Notes under the pieces: model-generated | Told to the model about the DNA's origin: nothing | What the model saw: the letters and a program-made list of their open reading frames with translations, nothing else | Database searches by the model: none | In this document: piece after piece, positions 1 to 11,000 of the stretch | Numbering within the stretch: position 1 is the stretch's first letter | Layout: each line of letters opens with the position of its first letter | Assembly: GCF_003965815.1 (NCBI RefSeq) | Contig: NZ_RXOE01000002.1 | Location: forward strand, 1,426,001 to 1,490,000 | Direction of reading: 5' to 3' | DNA: 64,000 nt | Source: Variovorax gossypii | Lineage (GTDB): Bacteria; Pseudomonadota; Gammaproteobacteria; Burkholderiales; Burkholderiaceae_C | Program-made: the position numbers and the translations under genes

Positions 1-171
1 GCGTTGGCATCCCGGCCGCGTAGCGCCACGCGCGAACGGGACGACTGGCGGTTTCCCAATATCGCGAAAGTCCTGCTGTTGGTTGTCTGCCGTCGGAGCG
101 TGCCTGCATAGTGCTCTTTCCGCGTTGAGCCTACACTGGAAGTCCCCGCACATCTCACTGATCACTGCGCC

Positions 172-693
172 ATGAACAGCATCTTGCTGCCTACTACCCC
201 GGATGATGAGGATGGGTATCGCACCACCGCGATGGGGTTGGCACGATTCGCCTATGAATATATCGATGCAGCGTTGCTGGTTGATGAGCGACATGGCCAG
301 CGAAAGGGCTTCGAGCATGTCTCACCTGTGCCAGCGTATTTTCTCGCGATGCATGGCATTGAATTGACGCTCAAAGCATTTCTTCGGTACAAAGGCGTTG
401 AACCAAGGGCTCTTCGCTCGCGCGAACTTGGGCACGACATCCGAGCTTGCTATCGAAAGGCTAAAGAACTCGGATTGCGGGACGTTTTTCGGATGCGCGC
501 TGATGATTTACGCGCGATGATCTTGTTGCTTGCGCTCAACGACTTTCAGGGTTTGCGGTACATCCGAACGGGTTACAAGCGCTTCCCATCATGGGCCATT
601 GTCGAGCCGTTCGCGGTAAGGTTGCACCAAGCAGTCGCCCCGCTGGTTGGCTATCGGTCATTTAGCAAGATCTATCAGGCTTATCAAGGGTAG
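172..693 (+). CDS. Hypothetical HEPN-like protein
   Basis: This encodes 173 residues of unknown function. The middle of the protein (about residues 50-95) reads as two amphipathic helices with AYFLAMHGIELTLKAFLR followed by LGHDIRACYRKAKELGL. That pattern resembles helical HEPN-type proteins, in which a conserved GHD-like turn precedes a helix. No signal peptide or membrane segment is visible. The gene overlaps the tail of the convergent gene at 684-1340 by 10 bp, so the two share no operon. HEPN is an inference from pattern only; many such proteins are RNases or nucleotidyltransferase partners, but no partner gene lies beside it. Confidence 0.6.
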   Translation: MNSILLPTTPDDEDGYRTTAMGLARFAYEYIDAALLVDERHGQRKGFEHVSPVPAYFLAMHGIELTLKAFLRYKGVEPRALRSRELGHDIRACYRKAKELGLRDVFRMRADDLRAMILLLALNDFQGLRYIRTGYKRFPSWAIVEPFAVRLHQAVAPLVGYRSFSKIYQAYQG

Positions 694-1340
694 AGACGCA
701 CGAGCAGCTTGCCAGTTCGCTCGTAGTTGTTGGCGAGCTGCACGGCTGCGCGCAGCTCTTCGATCGAAAGCTTCTCTTCAGAGTCGAGTTCACCCGTCTT
801 CAGCAGTGCGAGGATTTCATCGGCCTTCTTGCCAGTCAGAAACTGTGCCGCGGAAAAGACCGTGAGGCGGTGGGCTTGTTGGAGTAGCCGGCCCTCGTCT
901 TTGAGTACCTGCATTCTTTCCGCATCTGCAGCGCGATGTACGCGCAACACCGCACCGGCACAGTCGATGGTTCTCACGCGCAATTCCTCCAGTTTCCTGG
1001 CTGCTGCCGTGGCGTAGGGAAGATAGCCAAGCAGCGCCTCGGCATGACGCTCACTGAAAGCCGCGAACTGCTCCGCGACCAAGCTGTCCCCGCCCAGTGA
1101 CGACACCTTGAACACTCGATCTCGCGCTTTGCTGGCGATGGCTGCGGCTGCCTCCACTTCCTGGCGATCCGTCCATGCCAACAAGGGGACCGCCCGCGTG
1201 CCTTTGGCTGACCAGTGTCCCGTCACCTTCAGGAACCTGTAGTGCTGGCCTCCACGGTGTTGTTCCTCGAGCGCAGCTGAACCATGCTCTGCGTGCTCGA
1301 TCACGAAGAAGGATAGATAAGGTCGATTCGAGGTGCTCAT
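684..1340 (-). CDS. Hypothetical protein
   Basis: This encodes 218 residues from an ATG at 1338-1340 (MSTSNRPYLSFF). An in-frame ATG at 1385 would add 15 residues but those look unlike protein. The N-terminal third carries a strand-rich stretch with LLAWTDRQEVEAAAAIASKA. The C-terminal half is mostly helical and charged, with KKADEILALLKTGELDSEEK. No signal peptide, membrane segment or known catalytic motif was recognised. It is convergent with the upstream HEPN-like gene and followed at the 5' side by another small minus-strand hypothetical gene. Confidence 0.55.
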   Translation of the reverse strand: MSTSNRPYLSFFVIEHAEHGSAALEEQHRGGQHYRFLKVTGHWSAKGTRAVPLLAWTDRQEVEAAAAIASKARDRVFKVSSLGGDSLVAEQFAAFSERHAEALLGYLPYATAAARKLEELRVRTIDCAGAVLRVHRAADAERMQVLKDEGRLLQQAHRLTVFSAAQFLTGKKADEILALLKTGELDSEEKLSIEELRAAVQLANNYERTGKLLVRLYP

Positions 1341-1452
1341 TTCGCCGATTGTGTCCGCCTTGATTGACGACCTCCGAATGTCCATGGGCGCAGAGGTCCG
1401 TGGCGAGTCTCACGCACGTACTGCGCAGTCCCTCGCAAGCACTTCCTGCCGA

Positions 1453-1713
1453 TCAGTGCATCCATACCTCGACAGCACCCTTTTCGACGAGTTGAAAGGC
1501 GTATTCAAGCGCCGCCTTGAGTGAGCGTGCTTTGGTCGCGAACACACCCGGAACGCGATGACGAAAAGCTGGGATCTTCGTAAAGCCATCCCCGAATTCC
1601 AAATCCTGCTCGAACTGCACCCACGACCACCAGCCATCTCTCTGCTGGGCTGCACAGAGTGCGACGAAGTAGCCGTCCAGTTCGATGAAGCCCTCAAGTT
1701 TCACAGTCGGCAT
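1453..1713 (-). CDS. Small hypothetical protein
   Basis: This encodes about 86 residues starting MPTVKLEGFIELDGYFVAL. The start at 1713 is chosen because a GGGAG ribosome site lies about nine bases upstream, while the longer in-frame extension is arginine- and serine-rich and looks non-coding. The product is compact and rich in aromatic residues (DGWWSWVQFEQDLEFGDGF), ending GAVEVWMH. Its function is unknown. It lies 112 bp from the next minus-strand gene. Confidence 0.5.
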   Translation of the reverse strand: MPTVKLEGFIELDGYFVALCAAQQRDGWWSWVQFEQDLEFGDGFTKIPAFRHRVPGVFATKARSLKAALEYAFQLVEKGAVEVWMH

Positions 1714-2045
1714 TTCTGTGCTCCCAGGTCCGCCGGTTGAGTCGAGATCGTTCGAGCGTGATCTTCGGACGCCTTCCGGAGCGCCCGCATCTGTCAAAAG
1801 AGACAGGGCATCAGGGCCACGAAGTCGGCTGCTGCAGATGCCTGCACATTTGCCGCCTGCAAACATGAATACCTAAGAATTAAATTTAAAGAATTCTTGA
1901 GATTTGCCGATGTCTTATTCGTGACCTTATCCGCAGGTTGACATGCGGCAGCCCTTCTTTTAGGTCTTTCGCACCCGATAATCGAAATTGACGCTTTTTG
2001 ATACAAAAGCGCCAAAAGCACTCAAAAATTTCAGGGAGTCAGGGC

Positions 2046-5000
2046 ATGAATCGCCAGTTTCATCGTGTCGTCTTCAATGCCGCCAGAAGCATGCGGATGG
2101 TGGTTCAGGAAACTGCCACGAGCACGGGCAAAGGGGCGAACAAGGCGACGAAAGCATCTGGAAGCGCGCCGGCCAGCGCCGCGGCCCTCGCCCCCGTGCT
2201 GATTGGGGCTGCGTTGGCGGCCATGCTGACGACATCCGCATACGCCCAGATCGTCGGCGCCCCGAATGTTCCCGGCAATCTTCGTCCCACTGTCTTGGTC
2301 GCACCCAACGGCGTCCCGCTCATCAACGTGCAGACCCCGAGCGCAGCAGGTGTCTCGCGCAACGTCTACAACGCCTTCAACGTCGGGACCAACGGTGCAA
2401 TCCTGAACAACAGCAGAACCGCGGTACAGACGCAGCTCGGCGGCTTTGTCCAGGGCAACCCCAACCTCGCAACGGGTCCTGCGCGCATCATCCTCAACGA
2501 AGTCAACGGCGGCTCTCCCAGCCAGCTTCGTGGCTACATCGAGGTCGGCGGCCAGCGCGCGGAAGTGGTGATCGCCAATCCGGCAGGGATCAGCGTGGAC
2601 GGAGGCGGTTTCATCAACGCTTCACGGGCGACACTTACCACCGGCACGCCGCAGTTCAATGCGATCGGCGGCCTCGACAGCTTCCTCGTTCGTGGTGGAA
2701 CCATCACCATCGAAGGGGCCGGCCTCGATGCCAGCAAGACCGACTACGCGGCCATTCTCGCGCGCGCCGTGCAGGCCAATGCGAGCATCTGGGCGAGCGA
2801 GCTCAAGGTTGTGACTGGCGCAAATCAGATCAGCGCCGATCACACGCAAATCACTCCGACTGCCGGCACAGGCTCCACCCCCACCTTTGCTCTGGACGTG
2901 GCCGCACTGGGCGGCATGTACGCCAACAAGATCGTCCTGATCGGGAGCGAAGCCGGCCTCGGCGTGCGCAATGCGGGCAGCATCGGTGCTGGTGCTGGCG
3001 GTCTTGTCGTCACGGCGTCAGGCCGTCTTGAGAACACCGGCACGCTGGAAGGCCAGCGCGTCGAACTGACCACGCCCGGTGATATCTCCAACCGCGGCGG
3101 CACGATCCGCCAAGCCAGTTCGGCAGGCCTGACCATTGCCTCGCCGGTCTTGAGTAATACCAATGGCGGTGTGATTGGTGCCGAGCCCGTGAGCGTCAGT
3201 GCAAGCAGCGGTGGTACGAGCAGCGGAGGTTCGAATGGCGGCGGAACAACGAGTCCGACCAGCGGCGGTACGACCACGCCATCGACCACGGGAGGCAGCG
3301 ACACGGGTTCTAGCGGTACATCCACGCCAACCACCTACACCCCGCCCGCACCGGGCGCCATCACCGCTGGCGGGACCATCTCCAATGATGGCGGCAAGAT
3401 CTACGCGGGTGGTCTCATCACGCTCAACACGCCGCAGATCAACAACGCAGGCGGTTCGCTCAATGTCGCGACGATGGCCGTTGCAGGCCCGAGTTTCAGC
3501 AATGCGGGCGGCACGCTCAATGTCAGCCAGAGCTTCGGTGCGAACGTCGGCTCCTTCGACAACACGGGTGGCAAGCTCAATGCGGGCAGTCTGAGCATCA
3601 CCACCACTGGTGATCTGCTCAACGTAGATGGCACGCTCACGAGCGCTTCCGATGTCAATCTGACGGTGGGGGGCAATGGCGACAACACGCGCGGCACCAT
3701 CTCGGCTACCGGTGCGCTGACTGCGAGCTTTGCCGGCGCAGTTCAGAACACCTCTGGCACGCTGGCCTCGAACCAGAATCTCAATGTCGCTGCCCAGTCC
3801 CTGAACAACAGCCATGGCAACATCTCATCGGCAGGCAGCAGTGTTCAGCTCGCCATTGGCCAGCAACTCTTGAACACCGCGGGGCACATTGCCAGCGGCG
3901 CGAATCTCTCGGTCCAGACTGGCAGCCTCGATGGCAGCGGCGGCAATCTGCAGAGCACGGGCGATATGACCGTTGCGGCCAGCCAGGCGCTGACTTCCAC
4001 GGGCACCAACATCGCAGGTGGCAACGCCACGTTCAAGGGCGCTTCTGTCGACCTCTCCGGTAGCCAGACTGGCGCCGCCAATATCGCAGTCACGGCTGAC
4101 CAAGGCAACGTAACCACCAGCGGTGCCACCGTCGCAACGCCGGGCACGCTCGCCATCACGGCCAACGCGCAGCCTGCTCAGGCATTGGTGAACAACGCGG
4201 GCCAGCTCAATGCCGCCCAGTTGCAGATCAACGCCTCGAACATCGCCAACACCAACAGCGGCCAGATCGTCCAGACGGGCACTGGTGCGACCGTTCTTGC
4301 CGTCAGCGGCAGCATCGACAACTCGAATTCGCATATCGCGACCAATGGCCAGGACCTGAAGCTTCAGGCAGCGTCCATCACGAACACGGCCGGCAAGATC
4401 GACCATGCCGGCACCGGTACGCTGACCATCGCGGGAGGCAGCTTCAACGGAGCAAGTGGCGCGATCACAGGTAACGGCGCATTGAACGTCAGCCTGACCG
4501 GCGCCTTCAACCAGGATGCGGGCACCGCCTACGCGAAGCAGATCGATATCACAGCCGGCTCGCTGAGTAACCAGAGCGGCGGCAGCATCGTGCAGGCGGG
4601 CACAGGCACCACGACGCTCAACGTTGGCGGCTCTCTTTCCAACAACGCGGGAACCATCGCAAGCAATGGCGCGATCGTCGCCAACGCAGGATCGATGACC
4701 AACCAGGGCGGCAAGCTGCAGGCAGCAGGAACGTCAGACCTGAACCTCACCGTTGTCGGTCAGCTCGACAACTCCGCGGCAGGCAAGATTTCCTCAGGCG
4801 CGAATACGAGTGTCTCGGCCGGGAGCCTCAAGAACGACACTGGCAGTCTGACCGCTGTCGGCAACCTGGATGCAACTGTCTCGGGTGTCGCGACGAATGT
4901 GGGCGGCACGCTTGCGGCCAATGGCAACACGACGCTGACAGCAGCCAGCCTGGACAATAGTGCAGGTACGACGGCAGCCGTCAGCGGCGACCTAAAAGTC

Positions 5001-8000
5001 ACGACCGCAGGCACCACCACCAACACCGGCGGCACTTTGCAGGCTGGCGGCTCGACCACGCTGAGCAACGGTGGCTTGAGCAGCGCGGGCGGCAAGATCT
5101 TCGGCAACAGCCTGAGCATCGACGCTCACGGGGGAGCGTTGGACAACAGCGCCAAGGGAACCATCGCTGCGACCACCACCGTCGATATCAAGTCTGGAGC
5201 GCTCAACAACGACACCGGTCTTGTCCAATCGGGCGGGGCGATGACCATCGACACCAACGGCCTGGCGCTCACCAACACCAACGCAGCCGGCTACACGAAT
5301 GGCCAGGGCGGTATCACGAGCGCTGACACTCTGACGCTCAGAGCAGGTTCCGTGAACAACAACTCAGGCTTTATCGGTGCCAAGGGAGCTCTTACTGCCA
5401 CGACACAAGGTTCGCAGGGCTTTTCCAACACCGTCGGCGGAAAGCTCATCGGACAGGCAGCGGTCACGATCAACACCAACGGTGCGAGCTTCGAGAACAG
5501 CGGTGGTGAGACTCAGGCGGTCGGGACCCTGACGGTCAATGCTGGTGCAGTCAAGAACGTTGGCGGCCTGCTGCGCTCCAGCGATACCACTACGCTGAAT
5601 GCAGCGAGTGTCGACAACGCCAACACCAGCGGCACGAACCAGGGCATCGAGGGCACGAACGTTAAGATCAATGCCGCTGGCCTGGGGAACAAGACCGGAG
5701 CTATTCGCGCCGCACAGAATCTCACGCTGACCAGCGGCGGCACCGTGGACAACTCCACGGGTGGTCTGCTGTCTGCGGGCGATACCCTCAAGATCGTCGA
5801 TCCGAACGCAGGGAATCCGGGTGCAAAGACGCTCAACCTGGTCAACAGCAGCGGCACCTTGACGGCGACGAACAGTCTCCAGATCGACGCCGCCAAATTC
5901 AGCAACGACGGGAGCTTCGCGACTGGCAAGGACTTATCCGTCGCGCTCACGCAGGACATCGTCAACAACCGCGATATCAGCGTGAGCGGCAATCTCAGCT
6001 ATGGCACCACCGGCCACCTGACCAACAATGCCAAGCTGCTCGCAGGTCAGACGCTCGCGGTCAACGGAAATGTGATCGACAACACCGCCACGGGCGAGAT
6101 GTCGGGCACGAACACCGTCGTCAACGTGGGCACCCTCAACAACAGAGGATTGATCGACAGCCAAGGCAGCACGCAGGTCAACGCGGGAACGCTGAATAAC
6201 ATCGGAACAGGGCGCATCTATGGCAACGCCATTTCGATCAGCGCCGGTACGCTGGTGAATGAGGTCGAGATCGCCGGGGGCACGACAACGGCCGCGACTA
6301 TTGCCTCGCGCGGCGACCTCGATATCGGCGCGGGCAATCTCACGAACCGTGAGCATGCCTTGATCTTCAGCAGCAACAACATGGCCATCGGTGGGGCTCT
6401 CGATGCGAACCGCAAGGCCACGGGCCAGGGCGGCACGCTCGACAACCTGAGCGCAGACATCCAGTCGCTGGGCAACATGTCCATCTCGATGGCCAACGTC
6501 AACAACCGCGATGTGCACATCCAGTTGGGCACGCCCACCTCGGTCTCGAGCGTCGCGGTCGGTATAGCACCCGTCACGCCGATGGGCAGTGGTGTGGGGC
6601 GGACTACGCAGTACACGATGGACGAGGTCAACCTCGATCCTGCCAACGGGTTCGTCTACCGAAAGGACACGGGCGAGTTGGTAGGCATGGGGGGATATGG
6701 CGTCTGGACCAACAACATCACCACTGTCACTGACACGGCCGTCAACGCCGATCCCGCGCATCTGATCGCAGGCGGCAACATGACGGTCAATGGTCGCCTG
6801 TACAACCAGGACAGCCAAGTGCTTGCGGGCGGGACCATCACTGCCAACGACTACCAGTCCAGCCAGCTCACCGGTTCGGTGAACGTGTCGGGTCTGGCGA
6901 GCGTGATCGACAACAAGGGCCAGGTGCAGGCCGTCAATATTCCCATTGTGGCCGCCCCGCAGAGCATCGCATTGGGCGCCTACAAGTACCAGCAGAACCT
7001 CAATGCGACCACGGGCTACAACGCCGGCAGCGCCGTCAAAGGGTCTGGCAGTGCGGCCGGTGGCGGGGCTGGTGGCGCAAGCGGCGGTCCTGGCGCGGGA
7101 GTCATCGTGGAGGTGGCCGCCGATGTGGGGACGGTAGTAAGTGCGGGTGGCTCTGGGGCTAGCGCATCCGGGGGAGCCAGTACCGGCAGCACCCAAACTG
7201 TACCTGCGGTGGTGCGCACCAGTACACCAAATCTGAACGTGCCTCAGGCTAGCCTGTTTCGTACGCAGGCGGGCGGCAACTACTTGATCGAGACGGACCC
7301 AAGGTTTGCGAACTACCGCAATTGGCTCAGCAGCGACTATCTGCTCAACAGCTTTGGACTCGACCCGAACAACATCCTAAAGCGTCTGGGCGATGGCTTC
7401 TACGAGCAGCAACTTATCCGCGAGCAGGTTGCTCGCCTGACTGGGTATCGATATTTGGGCGGCTTTAACAACGACGAGGACCAGTATGCGGCGTTGATGA
7501 ATGCCGGCGTGACCTTTGCGAAACAGTACGGGCTTCGTCCGGGCGTGGCGTTGACTGCCGCTCAGATGGCCCAGCTCACGAGCGACATCGTCTGGTTGGT
7601 CGAGCAAACCGTCACCTTACCCGATGGCTCCGCGCAGAGGGTGCTTGTGCCGCAGGTCTATGTGCGGGTGCAGCCAGGCGACATTGACGGATCGGGGGCG
7701 CTGTTAAGCGCGGACGCAGTAAAAATCAAGAGTTCGGGCGATGTAACGAATAAAGGCACCATCGCCGGCCGCTCACTGGTGTCGATCACTGCCGATAACG
7801 TCAACAACCTTGATGGGGGCCGAATTGCGGGAGGCAGCGTGGATATCGACGCGCGCACCAACATCAACAATATCGGTTCTGCGATCACCGCCAGAAAAAC
7901 TGCTGTACTGACAGCAGGCGGAGATATCAACGTGCAGACCACGACGCGATCCCTTGGCGCAAGCACAGCCATCGATCGTGTAGCAGGAGTCTATGTCACC

Positions 8001-11000
8001 AATCCGGGGGGCATCTTGCTCGCGTCCGCAGGCCATGATGTAAATCTGGTGGGGGCCGCCATGATCAGTGCCGGCTCATTGGGCGTTGGTGCCGGACACG
8101 ATATCAATCTCGGCACCGTCACCGAAGGCCATACGCTTGTATTCAGCGCACCAGGTGCAGCGGGGATTTCTTCGGAAAGTCGCGAAGTAGGCTCCGTCAT
8201 ACAGGGGCAGGACAACGTGCGCTTGGCCGCTGGCAACGATGTCAACGTGCGAGCGGGTGCTGTGCAAAGTGTGAATGGTGGATTGGTTGTCACCGCCACC
8301 AACGATATCAACGTCACTTCGGGGCAAGCAACGACAAATACCGCATCGGCCACTCAGAAGTCCTCCAAGAGCCTCTTCAAGAAGAGCAGTTCTAGCACCA
8401 TGGACACTAGTGCCACCACCGAGGTGCTTTCTAGCAGCCTGAGCGGCAGCAGTGTCATGCTGGTGGCCGGCAACGACATCAAGCTGCAGGCGGCACAACT
8501 CCATGCGGACGATGCGATGAGCCTGTCTGCAGGCCGTGATATCAACCTCACGACTGCCAATCAGACCGACCTGGAATTGCATGCAGCGCAAAGCAAGACC
8601 AGCGGCACTGCATTTGGCATGGGCCTAGCCGCCGCAACGTTCATGGGCGACGTCACAGCAGTCGCGATCGCGGGCAACAAGAAATCTTCCAATCATGCCG
8701 ATGCAAGTATCTCAACCCAGGCTATAGGCACCACCATTTCGGCTGGAAGCCTGCAAACGGTGAGCGGACGAGACACGACGCTGCAGGCGGCGACCGTCGT
8801 GGTGGACAAAGACATCACGATGGTGGCTGGACGGAACCTGACCGTGGAGAGCGCTCAGAACCAGCGGATTTCGAGCAGTTACGACGCCAACAGCAAGTCA
8901 GGGATGATCGGCCAGTGGTACAACCCCGCGATCGGCAACGTCAAGGGCTCGCAGGCCAATGCCGAAATCAGTACGACACAGCAGGCCAGCCAAGTCGCCA
9001 GCCTCCAAGGCAATGTGACTCTGGTGGCTGGCAATGAGTACCGCCAGACGGCCAGCAGCGTCTTGGCTGCAGGGCAGGCCGGCCCGCTGGTGGGGGGCGA
9101 TGTCAACATCCTAGCCAAGAACGTCGTGATCAACGAGGCGTACAACACCACGCAGTCGATCACTCTCGACAAGAGTTCCAGCACCATCGTAGGCGGCAGC
9201 GCGAACTTCATGGGGGTGGGCACCGACACTCTCAAGGGGGGATCCAGCACGATCAAGGCCATGGGCGACATCGGCGGCGACGGCCGCATGCAGGCCCTTG
9301 GTGCCATCAATCTGGCTATGAGCGGCAAGCAGGCCTATGACGCCGTGCAAGCAATTGGCGGGACAGGTCCGCTGAGCTATGGCGTCAGCGTCAACGTGAG
9401 TCGCAACAGCAGCCAGAGCACAAGCTTCACCAACACCAGTGAGGCGGTAGGTTCCAGCGTTGTAGGTGCGAACAACGTCAACATCGTGGCCACGGGCGGC
9501 GACAAGGATTCGAATATTCGCGCCGTGGGCTCCACTATCGCTGCTGGCAATACCGTCAACATGGTGGCGGACAATGACATTACCTTGGAGGCCAGCAAGA
9601 ACACGAGCGTGACGGTAGGCCAGAACTCCAGCCGTGGCGCCAATGTGGGCGTGACTTTCGGTGCAGGTGCTCAAAACGGCTTCAGCATCCAGTTGGGCGT
9701 GCAGAGCGGCAAGGGCAGCAACAATCAGAACGACACCACGTACAACTCCACCCAGGTTTCCGGTGGCAAGGCGGTGAACGTCTCCACAGGTCGCAACCTC
9801 ACGCTCGACGGGGCGACGATCGAAGGCAACCGCGTGACGGCGGATGTCGGAGGTGACCTGAAGATCACCACCTTGCAGGATGTGAGCGTGGGTCAGAGCC
9901 GGCAGTCCAGCGGCGGCTTTGGAGTGAGTTTGTGCATTCCGCCGATCTGCTACGGCGCGGTGGCCTCCGTCAGCGGCAGCGCGGCAGGCGCGAAAGCTGA
10001 GGGTATCTTCGTCAGCCCGGCCGTGCAATCGGGTATCAAAGCCAGAGATGGCGGCTTTGATGTGAAGGTCGCGGGCAACACTGACCTGAAGGGTGCGGTG
10101 ATTGAGAGCACGCAGGCAGCGATCGACGGCAAGAAGAACAACTTCAGCACGGGTGGTGCGCTCACCATGACTGACTTGCAGAACGTGAGCCAGTCAAGCG
10201 GCAGCAGCTACTCGGTCAGTGGAGGACTGAGTGTGGGCTACACCACGGCGCCGACCGCCGCCACGGAGACGGCGCCTGCCAGGGACATGACGGCATCGTG
10301 GACTGGGCCGAGCAATCGCCCCAGCGGGGCTGCGGGCGTGGGTAGTTACAGCGGCAACAACCAAGCCAGCGTCACGAAATCCGGCATCTCGGGCATTGCG
10401 GGCGATCAGAGTGTGCGAACGGGGGACAACAGCAGCGCCGGCACGTTGATCAAGGACTGGAACACCCAGGCCATCGTCAAGAACGTCCAGGCACAGGCTC
10501 AGATCACCCAGCAGTTCAATCAGAACGCGGCGCGCGAGATCGGAACCTATTCGGACAAGCAGCGAGATGCTGCCTTGGCGCGTGGAGATAAGGCCGAGGC
10601 CGCGAAGTGGGACGAAGGTGGGGAATACCGAGTGGCTGCACATACGGCGGCAGGTGCCTTGGGCGGTGGCGTTGCTGGGGCGCTGGGGGCTGGTGCCAGC
10701 GCAACCCTGATGCCGAGGGTGGGGCAAGCTATTGCCGACCTGGATCTTCCAGCGCCGGTGGCGCAGGCTGTTGGGGCGGCGACCGCTGCAGCGATTGGAG
10801 GCTTGGTCGGTGGAGCACCAGGCGCAGCGAGTGCCTACAGCATCGATATCAATAATCGACAGCTGCACCCGACACAGGGAGATGCGATTCGAAGTCGTGC
10901 TCGATCACTTGCAGGCACTGAGGGGCTGACCGCTGAGCAATGGGAGTCTAGGCTAACTCAGGAGGCGTTGCGCCTGAATGACTCGACCTTTGCCGATCGC

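Noticed and set aside
1..171. Possible end of a gene before the window start
   Set aside because: No frame with coding character reaches into it from the left edge.
1938..2010. Promoter for cdiA based on TTGACA at 1938-1943
   Set aside because: No acceptable -10 box lies 16-18 bp downstream, so the promoter was not called.
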